Positions 33,086 to 42,724 of a DNA stretch of 64,000 nucleotides are shown one piece after another; the stretch's first letter is position 1, and each line of letters starts with the position of its first letter. The notes under the pieces were generated by a model. It had not been told where the DNA came from, searched no databases, and saw only the letters and a program-made list of their open reading frames with translations. Source of the DNA: Bacteroidales bacterium (lineage in GTDB: Bacteria; Bacteroidota; Bacteroidia; Bacteroidales; JAGOPY01); assembly GCA_017991835.1 (NCBI GenBank), contig JAGOPY010000014.1:1-64000 (forward strand), given 5' to 3'. Position numbers and translations under genes: made by a program.

Positions 33086-34948
33086 ATGATGCGGGAAGCA
33101 ATCCTGGGAATATCGGCGTATTACCACGACAGCGCCGCAGCCATCATCGTCGACGGCGAGATCGTGGCTGCCGCCCAGGAGGAGCGGTTTACCCGGAAGA
33201 AACACGATTCTTCTTTTCCAACAAATGCCGTTAAATACGTTTTGGATGCATCGGGAATCGATCCAGGAACGCTCCTCGCCGTTGTTTTCTATGAAAAACC
33301 GCTGATCAAATTCGAGCGGCTCCTGGAAACCTACCACGCTTTTGCGCCCCGGGGATTGAATAGCTTCCTGGTGGCCATTCCAGCCTGGGTAAAGGAAAAA
33401 CTTTTCATGAAAAAGATGCTCAGGGCCGAACTGGAGAAAATACACAAAGCGAAATACCGGCTTTTATTTCCGGATCACCACCTTTCGCATGCCGCCAGCG
33501 CTTTCTTCCCCTCCCCTTTTAATGAAGCGGCGATCCTGACGATCGACGGGGTCGGGGAATGGGCCACCACCACAATCGGCTATGGGAATGGAAACCGTAT
33601 TGAAATCATGAAAGAACTCCACTTTCCCCACTCCATCGGATTGCTTTACTCAGCCTTTACTTACTATACGGGGTTCAGGGTAAACAGCGGCGAGTACAAG
33701 CTGATGGGCCTGGCACCCTATGGCATACATGGCTCCGGGCAGGTCGGCGATTTCATCGAAAAGATAAAAAGCGAACTGGTAGATATCCGCGACGACGGTT
33801 CGATCCTTCTGAATATGAGTTATTTTCGATATGCTACGGGGTTGAAGATGACGGATGATAAAAAATGGGAACGGTTGTTCGGAATCCCGCCACGAAAAGA
33901 ATCCGATCCGCTGACCTTGGATTATATGAACATGGCGTTGGCCATTCAGCAGGTGACCGAAGAAATTGTGCTAAAACTGGCCCGTACGGCAAAGGAACTC
34001 ACAGGCAGCCGCAACCTGGCCATGGCCGGCGGTGTGGCGCTGAACAGTGTGGCCAACGGAAAGCTGCTCGCTGAAAAGATCTTCGATGATATCTGGATCC
34101 AGCCCGCCGCGGGAGATGCCGGCGGCGCTGTGGGTGCCGCCCTGGCAGCCTGGCATATATGGAAAGGCGCAGAACGGCTTGCTTCTGAAGATTATGACAA
34201 AATGAAAGGGGCGTTTTTAGGCCCGGCATTCCACAACGACGAGATTCTGAAAACCCTTCGGAAATACCAGGCCGAATATCAATATTATCAAGACTTTGAT
34301 AGCCTGATAAAAACGACGGCGGAATATATCGCTGGGGGTAAAGTGGCCGGTTGGTTCCAGGGACGGATGGAATACGGGCCGCGTGCGCTGGGAAACCGCA
34401 GTATCCTTGGGGATGCCCGCAATCCCGAGATGCAGAAGAAAATGAACCTCAAGATCAAGTTTCGCGAGGGTTTCAGGCCTTTTGCGCCGGCTGTGACGGA
34501 AGAAGCTATCGCTGAATATTTCGAGCTCGACCGCCCCTCTCCTTACATGCTGCTGGTGGTTCCGGTCAACAGTTCCAGATGCATCCCTCAACCCGAAGAT
34601 TACGACGATTTCGGCCTGTATGAAAAACTCTACCGGGTCCGGTCCGATATTCCCGCCGTCACCCATGTGGACTTCTCGGCACGACTTCAAAGTGTAAGCC
34701 GGGAGACCAACCCCCGGTTCTGGCGATTGATCAGTGAATTTAAGAGGCAAACCGGTTGCAGCGTGCTGATAAATACCAGCTTCAATGTCAGGGGCGAACC
34801 GATTGTCTGCTCCCCGGATGAGGCTTACCGCTGCTTCATGCGGACTGAGATGGATTACCTGGTGATGGGTGATTACCTGCTCGATAAAACCAGGCAGCCG
34901 GCTGAAGTAAAGAATTTGCTTCAAAATGAGGTCTTCGGGATGGATTAA
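33086..34948 (+). CDS. NodU/CmcH-family carbamoyltransferase
   Basis: The 620-residue cytoplasmic enzyme has the Kae1-like N-terminal domain (GISAYYHDSAAAIIVDGEIV, QEERFTRKKHD, DHHLSHAASAFFPSPFNEAA, LTIDGVGEWATT) that makes carbamoyl-adenylate from carbamoyl phosphate and ATP. It also has the C-terminal domain (WFQGRMEYGPRALGNRSILG, FREGFRPFAPAV) that transfers the carbamoyl group to a hydroxyl. The acceptor is probably a sugar or lipid-linked glycan, judging from the SGNH hydrolase and membrane partners; it cannot be read from sequence. Two ATGs (33086, 33089) are possible starts. Confidence 0.92.
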   Translation: MMREAILGISAYYHDSAAAIIVDGEIVAAAQEERFTRKKHDSSFPTNAVKYVLDASGIDPGTLLAVVFYEKPLIKFERLLETYHAFAPRGLNSFLVAIPAWVKEKLFMKKMLRAELEKIHKAKYRLLFPDHHLSHAASAFFPSPFNEAAILTIDGVGEWATTTIGYGNGNRIEIMKELHFPHSIGLLYSAFTYYTGFRVNSGEYKLMGLAPYGIHGSGQVGDFIEKIKSELVDIRDDGSILLNMSYFRYATGLKMTDDKKWERLFGIPPRKESDPLTLDYMNMALAIQQVTEEIVLKLARTAKELTGSRNLAMAGGVALNSVANGKLLAEKIFDDIWIQPAAGDAGGAVGAALAAWHIWKGAERLASEDYDKMKGAFLGPAFHNDEILKTLRKYQAEYQYYQDFDSLIKTTAEYIAGGKVAGWFQGRMEYGPRALGNRSILGDARNPEMQKKMNLKIKFREGFRPFAPAVTEEAIAEYFELDRPSPYMLLVVPVNSSRCIPQPEDYDDFGLYEKLYRVRSDIPAVTHVDFSARLQSVSRETNPRFWRLISEFKRQTGCSVLINTSFNVRGEPIVCSPDEAYRCFMRTEMDYLVMGDYLLDKTRQPAEVKNLLQNEVFGMD

Positions 34949-34984
34949 GAACCTGTATATTTCATATTATCTGATAGTTATATT

Positions 34985-36091
34985 ATGAAAATATTGAAAT
35001 CCAAAAAGGTGAGATACTGGACCTTCATGGTCAGCGTGATCCTGGTCATATTACTGACATTCAATGTAGTGCTCACTTTTATAATTCACGGTAAACTGGC
35101 AAAATCGGCTTCAAAAAAGGGCAGCTGGCCGGTCGGGGCCTATATCTATGACAAAAAGATCGGGTTTGATTTCGCCCCCAATATCTCAGGGCCCCGGAAC
35201 CGCGGTACCTATTACGTAAAAAGCCATCAGCTCGGATACCGGATCGGCAGGGAGGAAGACCCTGGAACTTATCGGCCCGGCGGACTTCTGTCGCTGGGTT
35301 GCTCGTTCACTTATGGCGACGAAGTGGAATCGGAGCAGACATTTACCCACCTGGCAGCGGCTGAACTGGGCATCCCGGCTTACAACTACGGCATCTGCTC
35401 TTTCTCTTACCTCCACGCTTTGCTCAAGGCGGAAGAGCTAAAGGAAACAGGCGTGCTCGACAAACTTCAGCCGCAATACGTCGTGCTGGGATGCTGGAGC
35501 GGGTTGCCTGACCGCTCCCGGTCGCCCTTTCCTCCTTTAGCTTCCGACAATATCCCTTTGCCCGCAGCTTACCTCGACAAAGAAGGAAATGACCTGGTAA
35601 TCAGGTATCCCATGGATCTGGAGAATGTTTTTGATTTAGTCGGGATGTACCGGAAGGAAGGGAAAGGATGGAGTTTAAAAAAATTTTCCGGGATTTTCTT
35701 TTCCGCACCCCGGATTGCTTATCTCTATGTAAAAAACAACATGCTGGCCGGGAAGATGAACTCCGGTGGAAAGACAAGTGAAGTAACCGATTTTGAAGTG
35801 TACGATTACTACTTCACCGGTATTGAAAGGATATTCTCCGGATCCGATACACGGATCATCATGCTTTTCATGCCAAACACGGATGCGGAAGAACTGCCGG
35901 ATAAAGCGCTGATCGACGCCATTGCCGCCCATCCGCGCGTCATACCGGTAAACGGACTGCACGCCATTCAGCGATACGACATTTCGGTCCGCGATTACAT
36001 GCGAAAACATCCGCAACCGCCGGCACACAAGGCCTATGCAATGGAGATCGCTGCGGCGGTGAGGGTACTGTCCGGAACAGGCCAGCAATGA
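34985..36091 (+). CDS. SGNH/GDSL-like hydrolase, membrane-anchored
   Basis: The 368-residue protein has an N-terminal membrane helix (about 12-34) and then an SGNH-type domain with block I SLGCSFTYGDEV (nucleophile Ser), an alpha/beta core, and YVVLGCWSGLPD. A C-terminal His lies in HPQPPAHKAYA. Such proteins esterify or de-esterify extracytoplasmic glycans. It begins 36 bp after the carbamoyltransferase, so co-transcription and action on the same glycan are likely. The stretch 36092-36387 downstream shows no gene. Confidence 0.75.
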   Translation: MKILKSKKVRYWTFMVSVILVILLTFNVVLTFIIHGKLAKSASKKGSWPVGAYIYDKKIGFDFAPNISGPRNRGTYYVKSHQLGYRIGREEDPGTYRPGGLLSLGCSFTYGDEVESEQTFTHLAAAELGIPAYNYGICSFSYLHALLKAEELKETGVLDKLQPQYVVLGCWSGLPDRSRSPFPPLASDNIPLPAAYLDKEGNDLVIRYPMDLENVFDLVGMYRKEGKGWSLKKFSGIFFSAPRIAYLYVKNNMLAGKMNSGGKTSEVTDFEVYDYYFTGIERIFSGSDTRIIMLFMPNTDAEELPDKALIDAIAAHPRVIPVNGLHAIQRYDISVRDYMRKHPQPPAHKAYAMEIAAAVRVLSGTGQQ

Positions 36092-36387
36092 TTAGCAGGA
36101 GGTTACCTCAACACGATCACCGAACCCACTTTCACGATTTCAATTTCACCTGAGATTTCACTGTTTCAGTAAATCCGTTGAGTTTATTAGAAAATATATT
36201 CTCCGGGTTTCCAGCAGAAAATATAAATATATTTCATATCTTTATGAGGTCTTATAGTCGGTCAGATGTTGCACCGAAGTTTCATCCAATTCAATACTAT
36301 CATCCTGGCAACCATTTCATCTCCCTCCCAGGATTTAAAAGATTATTATGAATTGCAATTCTGAAAAATTAACCATATTCCAATTGA

Positions 36388-37833
36388 ATGAAAACCATTA
36401 TTATTGCTGTCCTCTCATTAATTGTTCAGAATGTATTTTCACAAATTACATTTGAGAAAACTTTCGGCGATATTGATGATGATTATGGTTCAGCCATAGC
36501 TGTTTGTTTCGACGGAACTTATATCTTCACAGGCACTGTCGAAAATATTTATACCGGAGATCCGGATATATTTCTGGCAAAACTTGACCCTTTTGGTGAC
36601 ACCCTTTGGACCAGAAAATATATTAATGAATACCACTACGACTATCCACACGATATAATCCAAAGCTATGATTCAGGATATGTGATTACAGGGGTAACAT
36701 ATTTGGAGGATAATAAAGTGCCCTTTATTTTAAAATACGATGCTGGCGGGGAGATAAGCTGGTTCAAAAAATATGAAGACGAAATTCCCGATGGCTACGG
36801 CTATGCCATTGTCCAGAAACCTGATTCGGGATTTATGATCTGTGGCGAGAGAGACTTTTATAAACTGAGATGGTATTACCGCCCCTATATGCTCCAAACA
36901 AATGGCGACGGAAACTGTACCTGGCACCAGGTTTTTGAATATTTCGGAGAATTTGCACAATATAGTGCCTACAGTATGTGTATGTCACCGGAAAACGGAT
37001 ATGTACTCTGCGGAACCCATAGAAATAATCTGGAAAGTAATATAGACCAGGCCTGGATGTTTAAGGTCAGTGACCACAATACCGTCTCCTGGAATATTAA
37101 ATATGGTTATTCAGATTCTACCACCTCTGCGGCAGATGTGAAATTGATTCCTGGAGGAGGGTATGTATTTTGCGGATCAATATATTACGGAAGCATAATA
37201 TTTCCAAATTGGGATATCAATTTCTACCTTGTCAGAACAGATCTGAACGGTACCGAAATTTGGCGGAAAAATATCGGTCATGGTGACCATGAAGAGCGGG
37301 GTCGCAGCCTTGATGTTTGTGAAGATGGAGGTTATATAATAGGCGGTGAATCAGACATGGGTCAGGGCCATGACGATATTTTACTCGTTAAAACAAATGA
37401 TGCCGGTGATACTTTATGGACCAAATCATACGGCGGAGTTCTAAATGAAGAGCTGGCAGACATTTGTGTGGCACCGGACGGCGGATTTTTGATTTGCGGA
37501 AGTACGTATAGCCAGGGAATCGGAGGATCCGACATCTATATTATTAAAACAGATCCGAACGGTGTGTTGACAGGCATCAACGAAAAATCTGCAAAACGTA
37601 CAGGCCCGGTCATTGTTCCTAATCCGGGAAATGGGGCAGGTAGGCTGCAAAGTTGTTATGAATATGAAAGTTATGAAATATTTGACATCAACGGCCGATT
37701 GGTTCGGGAATCCAAATGTATCACCGGTGACAAAGAAACAATCGACCTGGGTCATTTGTCACGCGGCGTCTATTTAATTCGCTTTAAATCATCGACCACA
37801 TCAACATCGGTTAAATATATCAAATCCTATTGA
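36388..37833 (+). CDS. Secreted propeller-like repeat protein with T9SS type A sorting domain
   Basis: The 481-residue protein has a signal peptide (to about 18, VFSQ). Repeated blades of the form GYVITG, GFMICG, GYVFCGS, GYIIGGES and GFLICGSTYSQG each follow a W-T/K-Y segment, a bacterial Kelch/beta-propeller-like pattern. A type A T9SS domain (about 410-481) has PVIVPNPGNGAG and LSRGVYLIRF. It is therefore a secreted or surface-attached protein of unknown ligand. Two more T9SS cargo genes follow on the same strand, the first after 15 bp. GC content is lower than in the upstream carbamoyltransferase set. Confidence 0.82.
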   Translation: MKTIIIAVLSLIVQNVFSQITFEKTFGDIDDDYGSAIAVCFDGTYIFTGTVENIYTGDPDIFLAKLDPFGDTLWTRKYINEYHYDYPHDIIQSYDSGYVITGVTYLEDNKVPFILKYDAGGEISWFKKYEDEIPDGYGYAIVQKPDSGFMICGERDFYKLRWYYRPYMLQTNGDGNCTWHQVFEYFGEFAQYSAYSMCMSPENGYVLCGTHRNNLESNIDQAWMFKVSDHNTVSWNIKYGYSDSTTSAADVKLIPGGGYVFCGSIYYGSIIFPNWDINFYLVRTDLNGTEIWRKNIGHGDHEERGRSLDVCEDGGYIIGGESDMGQGHDDILLVKTNDAGDTLWTKSYGGVLNEELADICVAPDGGFLICGSTYSQGIGGSDIYIIKTDPNGVLTGINEKSAKRTGPVIVPNPGNGAGRLQSCYEYESYEIFDINGRLVRESKCITGDKETIDLGHLSRGVYLIRFKSSTTSTSVKYIKSY

Positions 37834-37848
37834 TAAAATATTCTTCTC

Positions 37849-39960
37849 ATGAAACCAGGTTTTATAGTTTTAGTCTTATGCTCCTTTCTTATTTTCAAAA
37901 CCGCTCATAGCCAGGAACCAAGATGGGAATGGGCCTCTTTTGTTACCTCTCAGGAGAAACATACTACCCTTGAAAATATTTCTGCCGGATACCACAATGA
38001 TATATATGTGGCTTGCGCTTACGACACACTGCTGGTGGCCGGTGATTCTTCGATGCTTCATCCGAACATGATCAGCGGCAATAACTATGCAGTGATCAAA
38101 TATAGCTCCGAAGGTGATTTTATTGATGCAGTCGACATCTATACCATCCCGGGCTCAAGAGTTTATGAAATCTTTACTGCCGTTGGCCGGAAAGAAGATC
38201 CGACTTTTGCCGGATCTTTTTCAAAACGTGTGTTTTTTCTGGATACCATGATAAACCATTGTTATACTCCGTATATCGATTCGCCCGACGGGCTCGTCTT
38301 CCAACTCGATCAAAACATGAATATTAAATGGATAAAGACCATTGGGGGAACATTGACAGACCAGGTGGAAGGCCTGGTTGTTTCAGAAGAGGGAAATATT
38401 TTCATCCTTTCGGATCATTACGCCAACAACGATTTCCCTTGCTATATTGATTTCTTTCAACAGGATACTCTGTTAGCAGACCGAAACTTTATTTCTGTTT
38501 CCGGTTTGAATTCTGATGGAATCCTGCAATGGAGAAAAGAATTTTACGGTATTTTTTCTCCTGCATACCTGATGATGGGTAAAGATTCCTGCCTTTACTT
38601 CTGGGGTGAAGCCAGTTCGGATTATATCATCATTGAAAATGATACTATTGTCAAACCTGGCAATACAACTGTAGAGCCTGTCTTTTTTTCAAGCCTTGGT
38701 ACTAACGGGATAATACAGCACATGGAGTTTGTAGAGTTTCCGGTCAGACCGTTGGAACTTGATGTAAGCATGTCGGGCGATATCTGTTTTTCGGGCAACG
38801 TTTATGATTCGATTATTATTAATGGCGACAGCATCAATGTTCCTCAAGGCACTCATTATGCCTTTGTCGGGAAATTCAATCCGCATTATCAACCGGTTTG
38901 GTATCAGGTTATTCAGCAGACTGCGGGCAACCAACTGGGCGTATTTGATATTGAAGCATGTGGCGAAGACCTGGCTTTTAGCTCCTATACCAACCAGGAC
39001 GTGCAAATTGTCGACACGGTTTTCATCATCAATTATGGAATTGAATCCTTTACAGGATTTTTTGATAAAGATGGAAACCTCTCGGAAGTGACCATGAATG
39101 AAACATCGGGCGAGTTCTATACCTATGAGTTGGCCCTGGACCCATGCAATAATGTCCTCCTGTCCGGCCAGATGTCAGGAAAAATATACCTGTACGATGA
39201 TACAGTATCTTCATACTCACAATCAGTCTTTGATGGCACTCTGGTGAAGATCCGGCGAAATTACCCAATGCAGTTCAATATTGGCCCTGATACCCTTGCC
39301 TGTAAAGACTATTTACTGGCGGCACCCGCGGGATACCAGGAGTATTCACTGAATGATAGTCTGATTAGCCAGAACTGGTGCCTGATTACAACCTCAGGTC
39401 GCTACATTTTCGGTTGTTCCGCTGAAGGATGCTGGAGTTTTGATACTGCGTATATTGAAATCCAGCCCGAAATCAGCCTTAATCTTGGCACCGATACAAC
39501 CATCTTCCTGAACGATTCGCTGAATCTCACCATCCAGCCATTATTTGATTCAATCATTTGGTTCAACGGTTCTTATTCAGATAATATCACAATTGTTGCC
39601 AGTGACTACCAACCCGGAGTCATTGCGGTCTGGGCCAAAGTTTTCCTGGGCCCTTGTTCTGCTATAGATACGATTTATCTCACTATAAAAAACGATTTTG
39701 GCACTAATGAACCGGATAACCGGAATTTCTCTGTATTTCCTAATCCCTTCAACCAATACCTGACTGTGGAATTATCAAAAGAGATAAAATCGATCAGCCT
39801 TTTAAACCCGTCCGGCATTTTAAGACACTCGATAAGATTCAATTCCCGCACGAATAAATTTACAATGGACCTGGAGGGTCTTGATGCCGGGATATATTTG
39901 TTAAAAGTTATTGATTACGGCAATTCCGTAAAGATCAATAAGGTTATTAAGGTTCCGTAA
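37849..39960 (+). CDS. Secreted repeat protein with T9SS type A sorting domain
   Basis: The 703-residue protein has a signal peptide (to about 21, AHSQ). Long strand-rich repeats span about 30-480, similar in rhythm to the preceding protein. An Ig-like region lies at about 490-620 (NIGPDTLACKDYLLAAP, SLNLGTDTTIFLNDSLNL). A type A sorting domain (about 635-703) has FSVFPNPFNQYLTVEL and LEGLDAGIYLLKV. The function is unknown. It starts 15 bp after the previous cargo gene, so the two are probably one operon. No catalytic motif was seen. Confidence 0.82.
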   Translation: MKPGFIVLVLCSFLIFKTAHSQEPRWEWASFVTSQEKHTTLENISAGYHNDIYVACAYDTLLVAGDSSMLHPNMISGNNYAVIKYSSEGDFIDAVDIYTIPGSRVYEIFTAVGRKEDPTFAGSFSKRVFFLDTMINHCYTPYIDSPDGLVFQLDQNMNIKWIKTIGGTLTDQVEGLVVSEEGNIFILSDHYANNDFPCYIDFFQQDTLLADRNFISVSGLNSDGILQWRKEFYGIFSPAYLMMGKDSCLYFWGEASSDYIIIENDTIVKPGNTTVEPVFFSSLGTNGIIQHMEFVEFPVRPLELDVSMSGDICFSGNVYDSIIINGDSINVPQGTHYAFVGKFNPHYQPVWYQVIQQTAGNQLGVFDIEACGEDLAFSSYTNQDVQIVDTVFIINYGIESFTGFFDKDGNLSEVTMNETSGEFYTYELALDPCNNVLLSGQMSGKIYLYDDTVSSYSQSVFDGTLVKIRRNYPMQFNIGPDTLACKDYLLAAPAGYQEYSLNDSLISQNWCLITTSGRYIFGCSAEGCWSFDTAYIEIQPEISLNLGTDTTIFLNDSLNLTIQPLFDSIIWFNGSYSDNITIVASDYQPGVIAVWAKVFLGPCSAIDTIYLTIKNDFGTNEPDNRNFSVFPNPFNQYLTVELSKEIKSISLLNPSGILRHSIRFNSRTNKFTMDLEGLDAGIYLLKVIDYGNSVKINKVIKVP

Positions 39961-40065
39961 TGTCAGGTCAAAAATTATCGGCACAACTAAAAAAACCGAA
40001 CACGTTAATCATATTTCCATATTATCGACACAATCGCCTTTCTTTAAAACATTAATAGCAATGCC

Positions 40066-42663
40066 ATGAAAATCAAGGTAAATGCCTCAAAAATCCTTCT
40101 GGTCTCCGTACTCTTCCTTTATTCTGAAGGCGCCCTCTCCCAGCCCGAAGGCTGGCAGTGGCAAAACCCTTATCTCCAGGGCAACGACCTTAATTCTATC
40201 GTTATGAACGGCTCGATCGGATGGGCCGTCGGGGCGATGGGAACCGTCATGAAAACCACCAACGAGGGATTCGACTGGGAACTGATCGACCTGGGTACCT
40301 CCGAAAACTTTAACAGTATTTACATGGATGGCATCTCAGGCAGGGGATGGATCGTCGGTAACAGCGGCCTGATCTTTTTTACGGATGATGGCGGCAATAC
40401 ATGGGTGAAACAACGAAGCGGCACGCAGGAGATCCTTTACTCGGTCACCGCAATCGAAGGCGCCTGTCCCTGGATCTGCGGAAATGATATTATCTTAAAA
40501 AGCCACGACCATGGCGAGAACTGGGAATGGGTCCCGTGCATCTTCCATTCCCACTACTTTTCGATTGACCTGAAAGACTGTGATAACGCCTGGATTTGCG
40601 GGCAACAGGGCCTGGTCATCAGTACATCCGACGAGGGCGCTACATGGCAGTCGCATCCGACCGCGGTCAACCAGAACCTCTATTCCATCGATATTGTGGC
40701 CAATGGCGATTACCGTTCCTGTGGTTACGGCGGGAATATCATCCGGTCGTCCGATGCCGGAAGTACATGGGTGAAGGAATTTGAGCAAACGTTCCTCTAC
40801 CTTTACAATGTCGACACAAAAGGGATCGGAGGCCCTGCATATGCCGTCGGCGGCGACGGGACCATCCTCGAAACCCTCAATGGAGGCACTACCTGGAATA
40901 AGCGGGAGTCGGGCGTTTTTACTTACCTGAATGATGTATGCTTCCAGGCTATTATGCACGGTGTGTATGCAACGGGCTGGTATGGCATCATTTTAAGAAA
41001 AGAAGACGAGCCGGGCGCCGAATTTGAGATCATGAACGAACGCCCGGTCCATTTTATGATGGGCCTTGATTTCATTGATAAAAACACCGGCTGGGCTGTG
41101 GGGGGAAAAGAAGTCGACGATGATACGGAAGAAGGGGTCATCATGCATACCTCCGACGGCGGCGCAACATGGGAGGTGCAGAAAACACTGGCAGAGCCTA
41201 TGATGGCCGTGGATTTCATCAACGCTCAGGAGGGCTGGGCAATAGGCGATAACGGGAAAATCCTGCACACCACGAATGGCGGACAGACATGGACTTCACA
41301 AACCAGCCCCATTGCCGGCCTTATGACCGCTGTATTTTTTATCAATGAAGAGGAAGGATGGATCGTGAGCCGCGACAACTGGGGCGAAATCGTCCATACG
41401 ACCAACGGAGGCAGCACCTGGACATTGCAACCGGAATATTCCCTTAACCCATTGAACGATGTCTTCTTCATTAATCCCGATACAGGATGGGCCGTGGGTA
41501 TGGATACAACAGTCATGCGGACCCTGGATGGCGGACAGACCTGGCTGAACTGCGACGTGGATGTTTACGGAAACCCATACATGCGTTCCGTTCAGTTCAC
41601 CGATGAAATGAAAGGTGTGGCAGTCGGTACTGGCGGGGCAATCCTCATGTCGAACGACGGTGGGGCCCACTGGCAGGAGATCCATACGGATTTCAGCGAC
41701 CTGCTGCAGTCGGTCTGCTTCGTGGATCCGCTCAATGGATGGGCCTCGGGCACCGACGGGAATGTGCTCAGAACCATCGACGGGGGCTATACATGGTTTA
41801 AGCAGTACACCGGGATGCATCGGTATATCACGGCCGTCTGCTTTGTCGATCCGCTGTGCGGGTGGATCGCCGGGGAAGGCGGCGCGGTCAAAGGGACCAC
41901 CAATGGCGGCTTCTGGAACGAACCGGGCGTTTTCCACAATAAATGGATGGAAAAGCCCATCCAGGATAATGCTGAGACAAAAGATACGATCAACGTAAAG
42001 GTCCTGAATTTCAGGGAAGCCGGTTACGAACTGGTTGGTGTGGAGCTTATGCTCGATTCCATTCTTCACCCCCGGATCAGCGACCTGGAGATCAGCCTCA
42101 CGCATGATGGGATTACGGCCGTTCCTGTAAGCCATCCGGCCGGTCCCGGGGCCAATATCCTCTGGATGCGGCTGAAAGACGACGCGACAAAACAGATCGC
42201 CGACGGTGCCGCACCTTACTCCGGCGATTACAAGCCCCAAACACTGCTGGGTATTTTCAACGGCCTTGATCCCGACGGCGAATGGATCCTGACGATCGGC
42301 GACAACCAGGCCGGAAGTACCGGGATGCTGAAAGCCTGGGGCGTGAAACCGCTGTTCGACAGGAAAGTAGGTATCGAAGACCCCGTCACCCCGGGCAAAC
42401 CGGACGAAATCATCCTCTTACAGAATGTTCCCAATCCATTTTCCGGTATAACACGCATAAGCTGGACCAGTGAGGTTGCGGGCCGGACCATCCTGAAGAT
42501 CTATGACAACCAGGGCAGGGAGCTGGAAACGCTAGTGGATGAATTCAAACCAAAAGGTGAATATTCCGTGGAATTTAATGGTTCGCACTTTAGCCCGGGC
42601 GTGTATTGTTACCGGCTGCAGGTCGGGGATGTAGTGCTTACAAGGAAATGCATCATCAAGTAA
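40066..42663 (+). CDS. YCF48/BNR-repeat secreted protein with P-domain-like region and T9SS type A domain
   Basis: The 865-residue protein has a signal peptide (to about 25). At least ten YCF48-like propeller repeats of the type GWAVGxxGxxxxTxxGGxTW follow (IGWAVGAMGTVMKTTNEG, GWAIGDNGKILHTTNGGQTW, GWASGTDGNVLRTIDGGYTW). A proprotein-convertase P-domain-like segment lies at about 640-765 (SDLEISLTHDGITA, WILTIGDNQAGSTG). The type A sorting domain is at about 785-865 (LLQNVPNPFSGITRISW). It is a surface or secreted protein; propeller repeats suggest binding, not catalysis. The GC content is higher than in its neighbours. Confidence 0.85.
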   Translation: MKIKVNASKILLVSVLFLYSEGALSQPEGWQWQNPYLQGNDLNSIVMNGSIGWAVGAMGTVMKTTNEGFDWELIDLGTSENFNSIYMDGISGRGWIVGNSGLIFFTDDGGNTWVKQRSGTQEILYSVTAIEGACPWICGNDIILKSHDHGENWEWVPCIFHSHYFSIDLKDCDNAWICGQQGLVISTSDEGATWQSHPTAVNQNLYSIDIVANGDYRSCGYGGNIIRSSDAGSTWVKEFEQTFLYLYNVDTKGIGGPAYAVGGDGTILETLNGGTTWNKRESGVFTYLNDVCFQAIMHGVYATGWYGIILRKEDEPGAEFEIMNERPVHFMMGLDFIDKNTGWAVGGKEVDDDTEEGVIMHTSDGGATWEVQKTLAEPMMAVDFINAQEGWAIGDNGKILHTTNGGQTWTSQTSPIAGLMTAVFFINEEEGWIVSRDNWGEIVHTTNGGSTWTLQPEYSLNPLNDVFFINPDTGWAVGMDTTVMRTLDGGQTWLNCDVDVYGNPYMRSVQFTDEMKGVAVGTGGAILMSNDGGAHWQEIHTDFSDLLQSVCFVDPLNGWASGTDGNVLRTIDGGYTWFKQYTGMHRYITAVCFVDPLCGWIAGEGGAVKGTTNGGFWNEPGVFHNKWMEKPIQDNAETKDTINVKVLNFREAGYELVGVELMLDSILHPRISDLEISLTHDGITAVPVSHPAGPGANILWMRLKDDATKQIADGAAPYSGDYKPQTLLGIFNGLDPDGEWILTIGDNQAGSTGMLKAWGVKPLFDRKVGIEDPVTPGKPDEIILLQNVPNPFSGITRISWTSEVAGRTILKIYDNQGRELETLVDEFKPKGEYSVEFNGSHFSPGVYCYRLQVGDVVLTRKCIIK

Positions 42664-42724
42664 TTGCTTTTCAATTGCAATAAGCATCAATAATTAAATG
42701 GATAATGTCGGGATTAGAACGACT

